Position numbers and translations under genes: made by a program. The notes under the pieces were generated by a model. It was not told the origin of the DNA. It made no database searches and saw only the letters and a list, made by a program, of their open reading frames with translations. Positions 1 to 10,191 of a stretch of 64,000 bases of DNA are shown in pieces. Position 1 is the stretch's first letter, and each line of letters opens with the position of its first letter. Source of the DNA: Rutstroemia sp. NJR-2017a BVV2 (lineage: Eukaryota > Ascomycota > Leotiomycetes > Helotiales > Rutstroemiaceae); the NCBI GenBank assembly GCA_002946415.1, contig NJPS01000011.1, positions 1-64,000 of the forward strand, in the 5' to 3' direction.

Positions 1-27
1 TTATTTATGGTACATAATAAGTGCACT

Positions 28-67
28 CCGAAGCTCCTTTTAGTACTCTCCGGTACTCCAGCTTCGG
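28..67. repeat. Short nested inverted repeat (hairpin)
   Basis: CCGAAGCT at 28-35 is the exact reverse complement of AGCTTCGG at 60-67. Inside it, AGTAC and GTACT form a second arm around a short loop, so the 40 bases can fold as a two-tier hairpin. It lies just outside the AT-rich tract and could be the end of a decayed transposon. No coding sequence is seen in 1-189. Confidence 0.45.
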
Positions 68-189
68 CATATGCAGATGCATAGGTAGGCATGCAGCGAC
101 CTAAAATGCATGCAGCCATTTTGATGGGGTATGCTTTATGCCTGAGGTATGATGGCCCGTGCGGTCATTGCCTGGCCGAAGCACCGATG

Positions 190-600
190 TTCCGACATTA
201 ACTTTTATAAATATTTTTATTTTAATAAAACTAAATATTTAAATTTTAATTATATTATTATAAAATCTAAAGAAATATAAAAAATAATCTAAATAAAATC
301 TAAATTGTTTTAATTTTCTCTTATTAAATATTTTAATAAATAAATAATTTTGAATTTTATTTTTCAAATATATTAGATATTTAAAATAAAATTATAAATT
401 ATATTTTAGAAAATATAATTAATTATAATTTATAAATAATTAAAATCTAATTTATATTTTTCAAATATTAATTAAAATCGATATTTTATATTTAGTTGAT
501 TTTATATCTTTATATTTCAATCTAAATCACTTTCTTTTTCTTAAGATTCTAATCTTTTTATTGGTTAGATTATCTCTATATATCAAGGCCACGAGATTTT
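190..600. other. Extremely AT-rich tract, probable RIP-mutated repeat
   Basis: About 400 bases consist almost only of A and T (runs of TTTAAA, ATTATA, TAAAAT), with sharp edges against ordinary sequence on both sides. No gene can be read. In filamentous ascomycetes such blocks are typically old transposons degraded by repeat-induced point mutation. The parent element is not recognisable. Confidence 0.6.
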
Positions 601-1137
601 GATAGTTAAAGAGATACTCTCTCCCTCAACCACGTGATGCGTTAGTCAAATAGGTATGAACCAGCCCTACGATATGCTGAAATCTTATATTTTGACTGCT
701 TGCGACTGGGTTCGTTCACAGCCGTTTTTGTTTCCGATTTTAGCGTCGTTTGACCGTCTGAAGGGTTCGATGCTACAATTGACTTTTCAGGCTGAGCAGC
801 ACGAAGCCACGACAACAACAAGTCTTAGGGAATTGAGTGGCAATTATCTAAACTTCGAAATAGCTGCATCTTCTAGTGTAAATTGTCATTCTAGACTTCG
901 ATATTGCGTTCGCTGCGGCCTTCTTATGATTAACGTGTTTCTGCGCTAAAACTCACATGCTAACTGGCGATCATGTCATTAACGGCCTAGCCTCATTATT
1001 TCCGTCACGACTCCTTCTGATGTTTAGGTGAGATGTATTGTGATATAGAAACTTCAAGCGCTTAGTTTACCTCTTCAATTAATTTGTATCTTTACTTGCA
1101 TACATCCAAGCCTCTTGCGTGTGTCCCTTCCTTTCAA
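601..1137. other. No supported gene
   Basis: A 97-codon open frame (656-949, plus) exists, but it has no recognisable motif and no convincing splice continuation. I do not call it. The rest is the 3' flank of the minus-strand membrane protein gene. Confidence 0.4.
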
Positions 1138-2487
1138 TCAGAACAATGTTGACAAAATTCGAACGCCACTCAAACACAGTGCCATAACCGTAGCATATTC
1201 AATTGCATGATCAGCATTCAAGAATAAAGTACTCGTCAGCACAAAAGTCGCGTAAAGATAGATCCCTACAGCGAGGGCCTCGATGATCGCTTCGTAGCAC
1301 CGCCAACTCCGGAAACCAAAATTCGAGTGCATGGTAATGCGGACTGTGACACAATCTTGTCCGTATGTAGCCATAGTATCGGAACGACTGTTTGTGCGTT
1401 TCGATAGCTCCTGGTAGTCTTGTTGTTCTGTGCGGGACTCGGAGGATGATATATCTGTCGTACTCATCACAGCATTTTTAGACCCTGTCTTCTGACTCTG
1501 GCTAGCTCGTGGCAGCATTTCGACTTCGCGTTGTTGAGGACCAAAACGGTTTGGCCCGAAACGATACGGAAGTACCATCAATTGCAAGATAGTATACTTG
1601 ATGGTCGGGTCACTAGTATGAAAAACTTCCGCTTTCTTCTTGAAGCAATGGAGTAGTGCGACGACGATGATGACCCATACCATACAAGCAATCGGCCTAC
1701 CAAATGATGACCAGTTAGTTTGGACAAACTTCCGTTAGATATTAAAAGAACACTTACCAAGCGAACAACAAAAAGGAATATTCACAACGCCATGGTATCA
1801 TAGTAAAGCTATTCACCAGCCAGTTCCGCCACAACATGATGACAGATAGACCGAAAATGATGAGGTCAATCACAAGCTTCCCTATAAGGTTGGGCCACTT
1901 CCTGGTGCTAGGAGCTGGCAGTGGCACCGTCCATTCCCGAACCGATGGTTCATATGGGTTTGCTTGTGAGAGCTGTGAATGTAGTGGTCTCAATTGCCGG
2001 AACAGACCGCTGGGTAAACCGATGCTGAAGCAACAAGTTGCTAGAGCCCGGTGGGGGGATACAAGAGCAAGCTGCACAAGGTCAAGGGGCGGCGAACCTT
2101 AGAAAACCAGTCATTGATTGAATATGAGGCCATGGGCCGTAGTCGACTATTCAGCAGAACTTTTGCTGATAATCTATAGTATTGGAAGGATGGAAGGCGA
2201 TTAAACTCACCAATGAGGGCTAAAATAGTAGGCAGAAGCGCTGCGATACTTGTCCCGCTACTCATACTTGCGATTAATGCTTGCGAAAGCTTGTCGTATA
2301 CACAGCTGATAGCGAGAGTACACGTCCCATATTCGAAGTCCGCTGGCCAGGTAACATTACATGTTCGCGAGGCATTCACGAATCTGGGGTCATTTGGCGG
2401 GCCAAGAGTACGTCTCAAAGCGAACGCCGGCAGAATGAAAACAGAGATGGCGAAGTAGTGGAGTCGCAATGCGACTTGATGATGCAT
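1138..2487 (-). CDS. Fungal orphan membrane protein, 391 aa, three exons
   Basis: Exons 2487-2211, 2097-1758 and 1696-1138 join in frame (introns GTGAGT..AG and GTAAGT..TAG). The protein starts with a signal-like hydrophobic stretch. A lumenal or extracellular part follows with several Cys (NASRTCNVTW, EYGTCTLAISCVYDKL). Next come the segment LLPTILALIG-SPPLDLVQLAL and the strongly patterned stretch SPHRALATCC..IGLPSGLFRQLRP, then transmembrane segments around residues 165-220, a polar Ser/Thr/Gln-rich loop, and two more hydrophobic segments near the C-terminus. I recognise the ALLPTILALIG / SPHRALA / LPSGLFRQLRP pattern from uncharacterised ascomycete proteins, but no function is known to me. 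The product is probably a plasma-membrane or endomembrane protein. Splicing restores the family motif exactly at exon junction 1-2, which supports the model. Confidence 0.75.
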
Positions 2488-3113
2488 GTTGAAAGATTTG
2501 ACTCAATAATTCGCAGAAATGGAAGCAGTTAACAAGAAGCTGTGGTATATGGCAATATCCTCTCCATCTCCATGACTATGCGGCCCAGAGCAACTTATTT
2601 CATACGAACCGGCTTCTTGTACGGCACCAACATTTGGCAATCAGCGAGACTTGCACATCTGACTGGAATGATTCAATTCGCTTGCTATACGAGGGGGTCC
2701 TGCTCATTCATCGCTCAATCAGGCGGGCTCGAGGCGGGCAGGCGGCAAACCCGATACCTCGTTTCGCTTTCAACTAGGGGCTCACACAGACCAGTAGCTC
2801 CCACCTATCAAGGCTCCTCCCGCCCCTACTTTGGGCTAAACTACTAATTACAAGTACGGGGCGCGGAGCAGTCTTCACCCAATAAGAAGGCGTTAAATAT
2901 CCCTAGCGACTGATAAAGCTGTACCCCGGATATGGAAAGCTTAAGGTCCAAGATGCCCCTCGGGTTTTCGTGCTGCAATTAGCGCTGTGACCCGTGTGCA
3001 GTAAGCCTACTCTATCCTACAGCAACGGCGTGTTTCTCGTTCACGGCGTCACCCATCGCATCGTAGCCACTTGGGATACCCAAGTATCCTTCGTTTGTCT
3101 CCAGAAATTCGAG
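2488..3113. other. Divergent intergenic region
   Basis: This separates the minus-strand membrane protein gene from the plus-strand mannosyltransferase and should contain both promoters. A GC-rich stretch at 2690-2870 has an open frame on the plus strand without recognisable content. No other structure is seen. Confidence 0.4.
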
Positions 3114-4781
3114 ATGGTCCAGACACATCGCTCCGAAGAGTTTGAGCTGCTTCGAAGAGTCTCGTTTGACTCGGCTCAGTCGTCCGATTCCCCCAGAGAA
3201 CGCGACTACGCAGACGACTTATCGCGAAAGTTTAGGGTGCGAGGTATTTGCTACTCCTGGCGTTATTGGGTTGGGGTTCCTCTACTACTTGTCCATCAGG
3301 CCTCGTCAAGATTGCGCCATTGTCGGCACTCACTTCAATCGCGAAAGAGTCGTCTATACTGGGTTTTGGCTACAGCTCCCGGGTTTGTGATTACTTTTTG
3401 GATCATATTTACCGCCATTTTCCGACCATCCTACAATACTCCACCGCAACACTACAAGATACTGGAAAGGAAATGCAGAGGGTCTCGAGATCCTGGCCGG
3501 GGTAACGTCAACAACGAGAAAGTGTTCATTGCTGCTACACTATATGATCGCAACGGCCTTCTAGTAGGAGGGGAATGGGGCACCGCTGTTACAGAGTTGG
3601 TACAAATACTTGGCCCGGAGAACGTACACGTCAGCATATATGAAAATGATCCGGATGCGCTCGCTCAGGATGCACTTTACGAACTGGGAACTCGACTTGA
3701 ATGTGAGTCTCTTTCCCTGAAACTGTACGCAGGCTATATATTCACACATAATGTATTCGCAGGTAACAAGTCTCTCGTGTCAGAGCATCTCCCACTAGAA
3801 AATATCCCCCGGGTTACACTTCCATTTGGTGGGAGTCGAATAAAGCGGATCGCCTTCCTTGCAGAGGTCAGAAATCGCGCGTTGCGCTCTCTTCACGATA
3901 GTCCTATACAGTTCGACAAGCTCCTATATTTGAACGATGTTATGTTCAATCCGATCGACGCCGTGCAACTACTTTTCTCCACGAACATCGATGCATATGG
4001 ACGGGCACAGTACAGCGCGGCGTGCGCAGTGGATTTCGTCAATGCCTTTAAGTTCTATGACAGATTTGCGACAAGAGATCTTGAAGGATACGAGATGGGG
4101 GTACCCTTCTTCCCTTGGTTTACGGCTGCTGGGAAGGCAGCCAGTAGGCAAGATGTCTTGGCGCAAAAAGATGCAGTTCGTGTGCGGGCATGCTGGGGAG
4201 GTATGACTGCTTTTGATGCGAGCTGGTTCCAGAAGGACGGAACGGATGTCGAACATACGCCGGATAACGTTGGCCACGAAAGGCCAGATAGCAATGTCAC
4301 TGGTATGCAACTTTTACCTCTTCGTTTTCGGTACGAGTTGGACCCTTTCTGGGACGCTTCTGAATGCTGCCTCATTCATGCAGACTTGACCTACCTCCGC
4401 TATGGCCGCAAGAATACGGATGATACAGGGATATATACGAATCCTTATGTGCGAGTTGCATACGACTCAAACACGCTTAGCTGGCTTCCTTATACCCGCC
4501 GACTAGAACGACTCTATCCATTTGTCCATAACATTGTTAATATACTCGCTAGTTTGCCGGCTAAAAATCCACGAAGGCTTGAACGACCCGGGGATGAGAC
4601 TACAGAACTGGTCTGGGAGTATGATCCAAGTAGAGCTGAAAAGGGAGCGTACCAATATAGGAAGAGGATAATTAGTCCAGGTCGATTTTGTGGAGCAAGG
4701 CGTCTTTCGGTACTGCGAGAAAATATCAAGGAGGGGGAGAAGAATTTTGAGAAAATTCCACTTCCATCGCCACCGGGTTAA
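3114..4781 (+). CDS. CAP59-type alpha-1,3-mannosyltransferase (GT69), 535 aa
   Basis: The protein belongs to the cryptococcal CAP59/CMT1 mannosyltransferase family, Golgi type II membrane enzymes that transfer mannose to surface glycans. It has a polar N-terminus, one transmembrane segment (about residues 85-107), then the conserved block EKVFIAATLYDRNGL..GGEWG, VHVSIYEND, RVTLPFGGSRIKRIAFLAEVRNRAL, LYLNDVMFNP, CAVDFVNAFKFYDRFATRD, VRACWGGMTAFDA and ECCLIHADL. I chose the ATG at 3114 because the polar N-terminus beginning there resembles family members; the frame is open from 2994. A 60-nt GT-AG intron (3703-3762) interrupts a Cys codon. Its length is a multiple of three and it carries no stop, so the unspliced frame also reads through. 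Removing it restores the family sequence LEC-NKSLVSEHL. Confidence 0.85.
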   Translation: MVQTHRSEEFELLRRVSFDSAQSSDSPRERDYADDLSRKFRVRGICYSWRYWVGVPLLLVHQASSRLRHCRHSLQSRKSRLYWVLATAPGFVITFWIIFTAIFRPSYNTPPQHYKILERKCRGSRDPGRGNVNNEKVFIAATLYDRNGLLVGGEWGTAVTELVQILGPENVHVSIYENDPDALAQDALYELGTRLECESLSLKLYAGYIFTHNVFAGNKSLVSEHLPLENIPRVTLPFGGSRIKRIAFLAEVRNRALRSLHDSPIQFDKLLYLNDVMFNPIDAVQLLFSTNIDAYGRAQYSAACAVDFVNAFKFYDRFATRDLEGYEMGVPFFPWFTAAGKAASRQDVLAQKDAVRVRACWGGMTAFDASWFQKDGTDVEHTPDNVGHERPDSNVTGMQLLPLRFRYELDPFWDASECCLIHADLTYLRYGRKNTDDTGIYTNPYVRVAYDSNTLSWLPYTRRLERLYPFVHNIVNILASLPAKNPRRLERPGDETTELVWEYDPSRAEKGAYQYRKRIISPGRFCGARRLSVLRENIKEGEKNFEKIPLPSPPG

Positions 4782-5539
4782 GGAGTGAGAAGATAATATC
4801 ACATGATGGGATGTATAGGCTGCTTCGGCGAGTTGACTAAGCCGAGGATCAGCTGAAGGTGACTAGTGCCTAGAAAATTCATTTATGATGTTTTTTTTGG
4901 CCCAGTCTTGCCGCTGCATGAATTTCGCAACAGTCAACCTCGCCCTTGCATGAATCACAAGAGGGTCAACCGACACAGAAGTTATCCAAAAGCCCTCGGT
5001 CAATGCATTGCCGCTGATATAACATTGCCTGGCTTGCTGCATGATCTTGGCGCCTTATCCTCGTGCTGATCAGGCGTTGTATTCTCATTCCGTGGCATAA
5101 GTGGTAATATGTTGGTGAGCACTAGATATTTACACTTTCAAAATTTGTGGTATGTTTCGTTCGGACTTTCGAATGTATATAAAATTAATTATTAATAGTC
5201 ATTATAGAGCAGTATCGTGCGTATTTGAGTGCGACTTCTTGTAGGAGAGAGGAATTTAATAGGTGGTTAATGGATTAACGTGATATGTTCGTATACCAAA
5301 GGTATATCAAAGTTGAATTTCGCGTAGTTCGGTAAGTCGTTTAGTGTGCCTCTTGCGAATAGGATCCAAAATAACCCCGAAAGAACCCTTGACTTACTTT
5401 TCCAATTTTGGTCGGCGGTAGTTGCAGCCGAGGAGCCTAAATCGGTCGCCCCTGTCCACTATAGGCTCACTTCCCCTAGCTCTTTTGCTCAGCCTAGCTC
5501 AGGTTCGGCTCACCCACAGCTTAAACTATAGCAGCAACA
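4782..5539. other. No supported gene
   Basis: This is the 3' flank of the mannosyltransferase gene, then an AT-leaning stretch leading into the laccase pseudogene. Plus-strand frames from 5346 onward are short and unconvincing. They may include degraded 5' sequence of the laccase gene. Confidence 0.35.
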
Positions 5540-6450
5540 GCTCAGGTCCGACGACTGAAATGGAAGTTACTCAAGTCGAGATTCCGATATCGAACTGCCT
5601 GCACCGGTTGTCACCCCTCGCCAAAGTTATGAGAACACGAGCGGGGTCACATCTTGACCTTCAACGGCACCGTTCCAGGTCCCACGATCATGGCCGACTG
5701 GTGTGACCACCTTATCATCCACGTCACTAATAACCTTCAGACTAATGGAACTTCCATCTACTGGCACGGAATCCGTCAAATGAATAGCACCGAGTACGAT
5801 GGTGTCCCAGGTGTCACTCAATGCCTAATCGCTCCTGGAGACTCTCTCACCTATAAGTTCCAAGCAACTCAATATGGCTCAACTTAGTACCACTCTCACT
5901 TTATCACTCAGTATGCCGATGGACTTGCCGGACCGTTAATTATCAACGGACCAGCCACCGCAGATTACGACGAGGATCTTGGAATGCTCTTTCTCTCTGA
6001 CTGATCCCACACTCCCACTCAAGAGTTGTGGCCCGCCGTCAAAGCTGGAGGTCCCCCAACTCTGGAGAATGGTTTGATCAACGGCACCAACACCTTTGAT
6101 TGCTCAGCCTCAACAGATCCCGCATGTGCCGGCGGGGGGGAAGAAGTTTGAAACTGTTTTCGAGGCTGGAAAACAGTACCGAATCAGACTTATCAACTCC
6201 GCAGTCGATGGTCATTTCCAATTTTCTATTGATGGACACAACATAACTATGATCGGACATAATCTAGTCCCGATCGTACCTATCAGGGTGGATAGCGTTA
6301 TCATCACAGTATGGGACAGCGATACGACATCATTATCGAAGCTAATGCTACAGCTAGTAACTATTAGATGCGGGTTCGATGGATCACCACATGCTCAACT
6401 AACGATAACCCTAACGGAATGTCAGATATAATGCCAATAGTATTGCCGAT
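5540..6450 (+). pseudogene. Laccase (multicopper oxidase) pseudogene, N-terminal two thirds
   Basis: Laccase signatures appear in order across several frames: NGTVPGPTI, an HWHG-type motif reading SIYWHGIRQ, YHSHF..QYADGLAGPLIING (second copper motif), then FEAGKQYRIRLINSAVDGHFQFSIDGH and RYDIIIEANATASNY of cupredoxin domain 2. The reading frame is broken. Stops at 5885-5887 (TAG), 6002-6004 (TGA) and 6365-6367 (TAG) all stand where the family has Trp (TGG). A frameshift lies in the G-run near 6131-6139 and another near 6312. The first copper-ligand His of HWHG is Tyr, also explainable by one C-to-T change. The third cupredoxin domain and its Cys ligand motif are absent. Dead by several independent lesions; the transition bias fits RIP or deamination. 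Confidence 0.85.
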
Positions 6451-6690
6451 CCAACCACCGCCAAGCTGGTAGATCATCAAAGAGTTATGATTCTAATTCA
6501 ACCATTTGTTGCACACGGCGATTTCAGTGGTTTAAAGAAGCGCCAAGTCAAACTCGTATACCAGTCAGTGAAGTAGTTCATTATTAGGGAATGGGCCTCA
6601 ACTCGGCCTGGTCCGCAAGGTGCGGCCATTTCCACAGCCACAGATTAAGGGCTTTTTCATCAATGTACCGGGACGCTAGAGGCAGGCATC

Positions 6691-8125
6691 TTGAGTATAT
6701 GCATCAGATATCTTTTACTCGATGATTTTGGCCACACTGGTCTGTTTTCGGAAGAGCAGGTCGCAATTGAAGAGCTACCCCAAGAATTTGACCTATTCAA
6801 CAACAATGAGGAGCCAATCGACTACGATCCCCGTTGCACTTGGGAGACTTGGGAAGAAAACATGATCCGCTACGATCCGATCGACCGTGGTTTCGGTGAG
6901 CTCTTCGTCTATGCTTCTTGCCATTGGCTTGAGCACTTCAGGGCTATTTCGGTTGAACACCTTCCAGGCCTGGAGAACATAGAAAATCTTTGCCAAGCGG
7001 GCTCAACTCGACTGCAGAATTGGATCAAACAATATTGTCGTCCGCAGTGCACAATCAAGCCTAGGTTCTTATTTGACAGTAGGCTTTATGATCCCCTTAG
7101 TATAACTTCGCTCTATGGCTCGGAATCATTGCTACGAGATATGCTCGAGAACTCGGGCTTTGGAAGAGACAAATTCCTGCCGACTCCAGCTATGGTGGCT
7201 GCTGACCAAATTCTTCAGTGGGGTGATTTAACTAGACTCAGAATGCTTGTTTTGGGGAACAGTGTTGGCTATCAGCTTCGGAATCCTGCATTTTTCGGAC
7301 TCATCATAAAGCAATGGTCGAATCCTGATACTCGACGCCAAGACTGGGACGTAGTATTTGACCTCGTTGATCTTGTGTTAGAAAATATAGTCAAGGATCG
7401 ATGGGAAAATGAGCTCTTATGTATGGCTGCCGGCGGCGGTTGCATTCCAATAATCCGGCGGTGGATGAATAGAGCTCAGCACAAGGCAGACCTTGGGGCC
7501 GAATTGCTGCGTGAGTCCCCACGCGAACCAGAGACTATATCCTTTGGTAAGCCAATCCATAAATCGATTGGAGAGGCCGTCTTGGGAAACCACGTTGATG
7601 TTGTGGAATACTTGTTTGGGCAACCGAGGATCGAAGCGCACCTGCAGCACCGTAACTCACGCGGTGAGAACGTTCTTCATCTGGCATCTAGACTTTGCAA
7701 TCCTGCTCTTTTTCGACTTTTAGTCCCCGCATTTTAAGGAAAGTATGCACCAGATAAACGATCAGGATGAAACAGCCTTGGTACGAGTTATTAAGCACTC
7801 TTCGGCTCTACAGGACCGGTATGAGTCGGCACAGATACTGCTGTTGGAAGGTGTTACCAATAGGGATGACTATTTCGAAGACGAGCAGCAAGACCCTTTG
7901 CAGATAGCGGCGCGACTTGGTGATTTAGAAATGTGCCGCCTCCTGGTCTGCATTGGCAAAATGAATCCGCTCTCGGCCCTGAGACGTGACGACGACGGGC
8001 AGATGGTTTTGAAGGAAGAGACTTTTGAGAACGAGGAGAATATGTCTGCCATATTACAACTACTACGCGCACATGCTGATGCAGGATCCACTGCCAACGA
8101 GATCGTGCAACGAGATTGCCAGTAA
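6691..8125 (+). pseudogene. Ankyrin-repeat protein remnant, frameshifted and 5'-truncated
   Basis: The first open part (to the TAA at 7735-7737) encodes a helical region with the string YASCHWLEHF, of the kind seen between the NTPase and ankyrin parts of fungal NLR-like proteins. It is followed by ankyrin-like units (PIHKSIGEAVLGNHVDVVEYL and NVLHLASRLCNPALFRLL). The next frame continues directly with ankyrin units (INDQDETALVRVI, DPLQIAARLGDLEMCRLLV) to 8125. One extra base in the C/T-rich run near 7725-7735 explains the switch. No NACHT or NB-ARC P-loop is found upstream; the laccase pseudogene is there instead. I read this as the 3' part of a decayed NLR/ankyrin gene. A different annotation as two short genes is possible but less likely. 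Confidence 0.65.
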
Positions 8126-8425
8126 TGCGAGCACGCCCCTCGGGATCGCAATCAGCTTATCAGGAGCCCTGCTCCTAGCATTCATTCATTCATTTATTCA
8201 TACTCGGTTCCAGCCGTCCACCGTAGGGACAGCTATGCCGGCATGGTGCAGCTTCAGCGCCAGTTGCCAAAGTGCGCCTAACCGTGTTCGGTAATTCGCA
8301 CTTCACTTCATCACTTAATAGTGACCGACAATCTTCTCCGCTAGACGATCTAGCTTCTATCTACAACTATTGTCAGGAGTGTAGAAGGGGGATTCGAGGG
8401 TCCGGGCGTTGATCATCTATATAAG
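8126..8425. other. No supported gene
   Basis: This lies between the ankyrin remnant and a dispersed repeat copy. A CATT repeat (ATTCATTCATTCATTTATTCAT) lies near 8181-8202. Nothing else is seen. Confidence 0.35.
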
Positions 8426-8609
8426 AGGGGTAGCGGAGGCTGATCGAGCGAGAAACGGGGTTCCCACTCTAAGGGACCCTAATATAAGGAATAGCAAGAA
8501 GGAAAGGAGATCAGTAGCAATTAGTTTGTCTTCAACTGGTACCCTACGTTTAGGCTCCGGCAATACTACTACTATACCGCGACACTCTTACAATTCCCTA
8601 CCAGTAAAC
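8426..8609 (+). repeat. Dispersed repeat copy A (inverted relative to copy at 10021-10191)
   Basis: The stretch begins GGGTAGCGGAGGCT and ends ACTCTTACAATTCCCTAC. It aligns by eye with the reverse complement of 10021-10191, including AGCGGAGGCT, AAGAAGGAAAG, TTTAGGCTCCG (copy B: TTAGGCCCCG) and the terminal CTCTTACAATT..CCCTAC. Identity is moderate with small gaps, so the copies are old. Upstream of it CTATATAAGAGGGG looks TATA-like, so an LTR fragment or promoter-bearing element is possible. The true ends are not determined. Confidence 0.55.
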
Positions 8610-8795
8610 CCTACCAGTTCTACCCCTCACAATAATAAATTCAATTTTTATAAAGTTCTTTATTTATATCTCGGTTTTCTATAGTTTTTAATCTTCTTAT
8701 CCACTCCAAACTATAGGTTTTGGCTCAACAAAGTCCCTGATGTCATATGTCTCGTTGCCGACATCAGCATAGAAGTAGATTTCTAAACCATTTAG

Positions 8796-9984
8796 TTAGT
8801 GGATAGCTGCTTTGAGGGTTTTGTACAATGCACCTTTCTGCCCAAACGTGTAGACACCGGGGATCTTGACGAGCGGGCCTGGCATGCCAATGTTGGGAGT
8901 GGGGTTGGCGATTTGGATGTGAGCGCAGTTGGCGTAGTACTGGGAGCCCTGGCTGCGTGTTGCACGAGGTTAGTAAAGAAGAACGCTGTAGCTGGTGAAA
9001 GAAAGAATGGAACATCTCTCACTCCACCGCTTTCTGGTGGGCTTTGGAAATTTATACGTACAGCGAATTTGTAGGAAGTGGATAGATGTGCTCGAACCTC
9101 AGCAGATAATCTCCTGGCGGCGTGGCGGCGGGGATGGTAAACTTCCACTGTGATAGTTAGCCCCATCCTCCATTCATAAGACTTCCTCAAGTAAACTCCG
9201 TCTGCGCATGGGGAGAGAAGGATGAAGGTACACTCACAGTCTTTGCTTGGTACGCGCCCCATTGATGCTTCCAATACAGTTCATCGTTCGGCGGCTCAGA
9301 CTGCTCCGTTCGTCCAACCACGCTGAGAATCTTGAACCAGTCGCCGTCACCCGTGTATTCGGCGAGCGGACCAGGAGATGCAGAGAGCCAAGCTGTTGCT
9401 GGGCCGGGGTGGAAGAGGTTAGGCCAGCGCTGTTGTGGTCAAATCAGCCTCGCAACGTCTATCTCTACATCAACCTCATGAATAGAGAGATCTCTTACAT
9501 CCCATGGCATGACCGGCGCCCCCTCTATTGGCAATCCAACGCTTGTGTTTACAGCGAAGCCCACCGTGTCGCCAGCAAGGATTATGGCTGTCTCGGGGAT
9601 GTTCCATGCTTTTGAGGCGTTGCGGCCGCATCGCAGGTCGGTTAGGGATGGGTCTATGACAGGGATAATGTAGTCGTAGTCGGTTGCTGGGGTGGCATGT
9701 CCGGGTTGGGGACTGATTTCGCTGTGGGAGAGAAGTTAGAAGAATTTCAAGAGATGTTGGACAAGGGATGGAAGGACGCTGAAAGAAAAGAGAGGCTGGG
9801 GTGGGAAGATACCGAATGTATTGCCACGGTTCGCTCCAGGTGTTATTGACGAACAGGCGGTCGAAGAAGTCTGCGACGTTTAGTGATCAGACTATTTCGT
9901 GAGGAGAATTAGAGGTAAAGACGCACAGTGGGCATTGGCGCTCGTCACCGTACACGCAATACTGACGAGAGAAAGCGACTTCAT
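8796..9984 (-). CDS. AA9 lytic polysaccharide monooxygenase, secreted, 257 aa, six exons
   Basis: Exons 9984-9927, 9870-9813, 9721-9499, 9429-9238, 9147-9062 and 8952-8796 join in frame. The first 18 residues (MKSLSLVSIACTVTSANA) form a signal peptide, and the mature protein starts with His19. That His is the first ligand of the copper histidine brace used in oxidative cleavage of cellulose or related glucans. Downstream are LRCGRNAS, GDTVGFAV, LFHPGPATAWLS (second brace His), GDGDWFKIL, LLRFEHIYPLP and GSQYYANCAHIQI with the axial Tyr. The length fits a catalytic domain with no carbohydrate-binding module. Every exon is short, so the gene does not show as a long open frame. The promoter side contains an inverted repeat copy. 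Confidence 0.88.
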
Positions 9985-10020
9985 TGTATGCTCTTCTTCG
10001 GTAAGATGGTGTTGGGGTTT

Positions 10021-10191
10021 AGTTAGTAGGGAATTAATTGTAAGAGTATAGCTATATTGTAGTAAGATCGTCGGGGCCTAATAATAGGAAAGCAATTACT
10101 ACTATTCTCTCTTTCCTTCTTCCAACATTAACGTTATACTTTTATAGAAATGATTCTGAGATTGATCGGCCGAGTAGCCTCCGCTTCCCCG
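10021..10191 (-). repeat. Dispersed repeat copy B, immediately upstream of the LPMO start
   Basis: Read on the minus strand it runs GGGGAAGCGGAGGCT, GAAGAAGGAAAGAG, TTAGGCCCCGACG, then ACTCTTACAATTAATTCCC. This is the same order as copy A at 8426-8609. It lies 37 bp upstream of the LPMO ATG, so it probably forms part of that promoter or 5' UTR. With copy A it brackets the gene as an imperfect inverted repeat. Confidence 0.55.

Noticed and set aside
656..949. 97-codon plus-strand frame downstream of the AT-rich block
   Set aside because: No motif or homology recognised; it could be transposon debris, and evidence is too weak for a gene call.
8792..9274. 160-codon minus-strand frame
   Set aside because: It runs through introns of the LPMO gene in the wrong frame. 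The spliced model with signal peptide and histidine brace explains the region.
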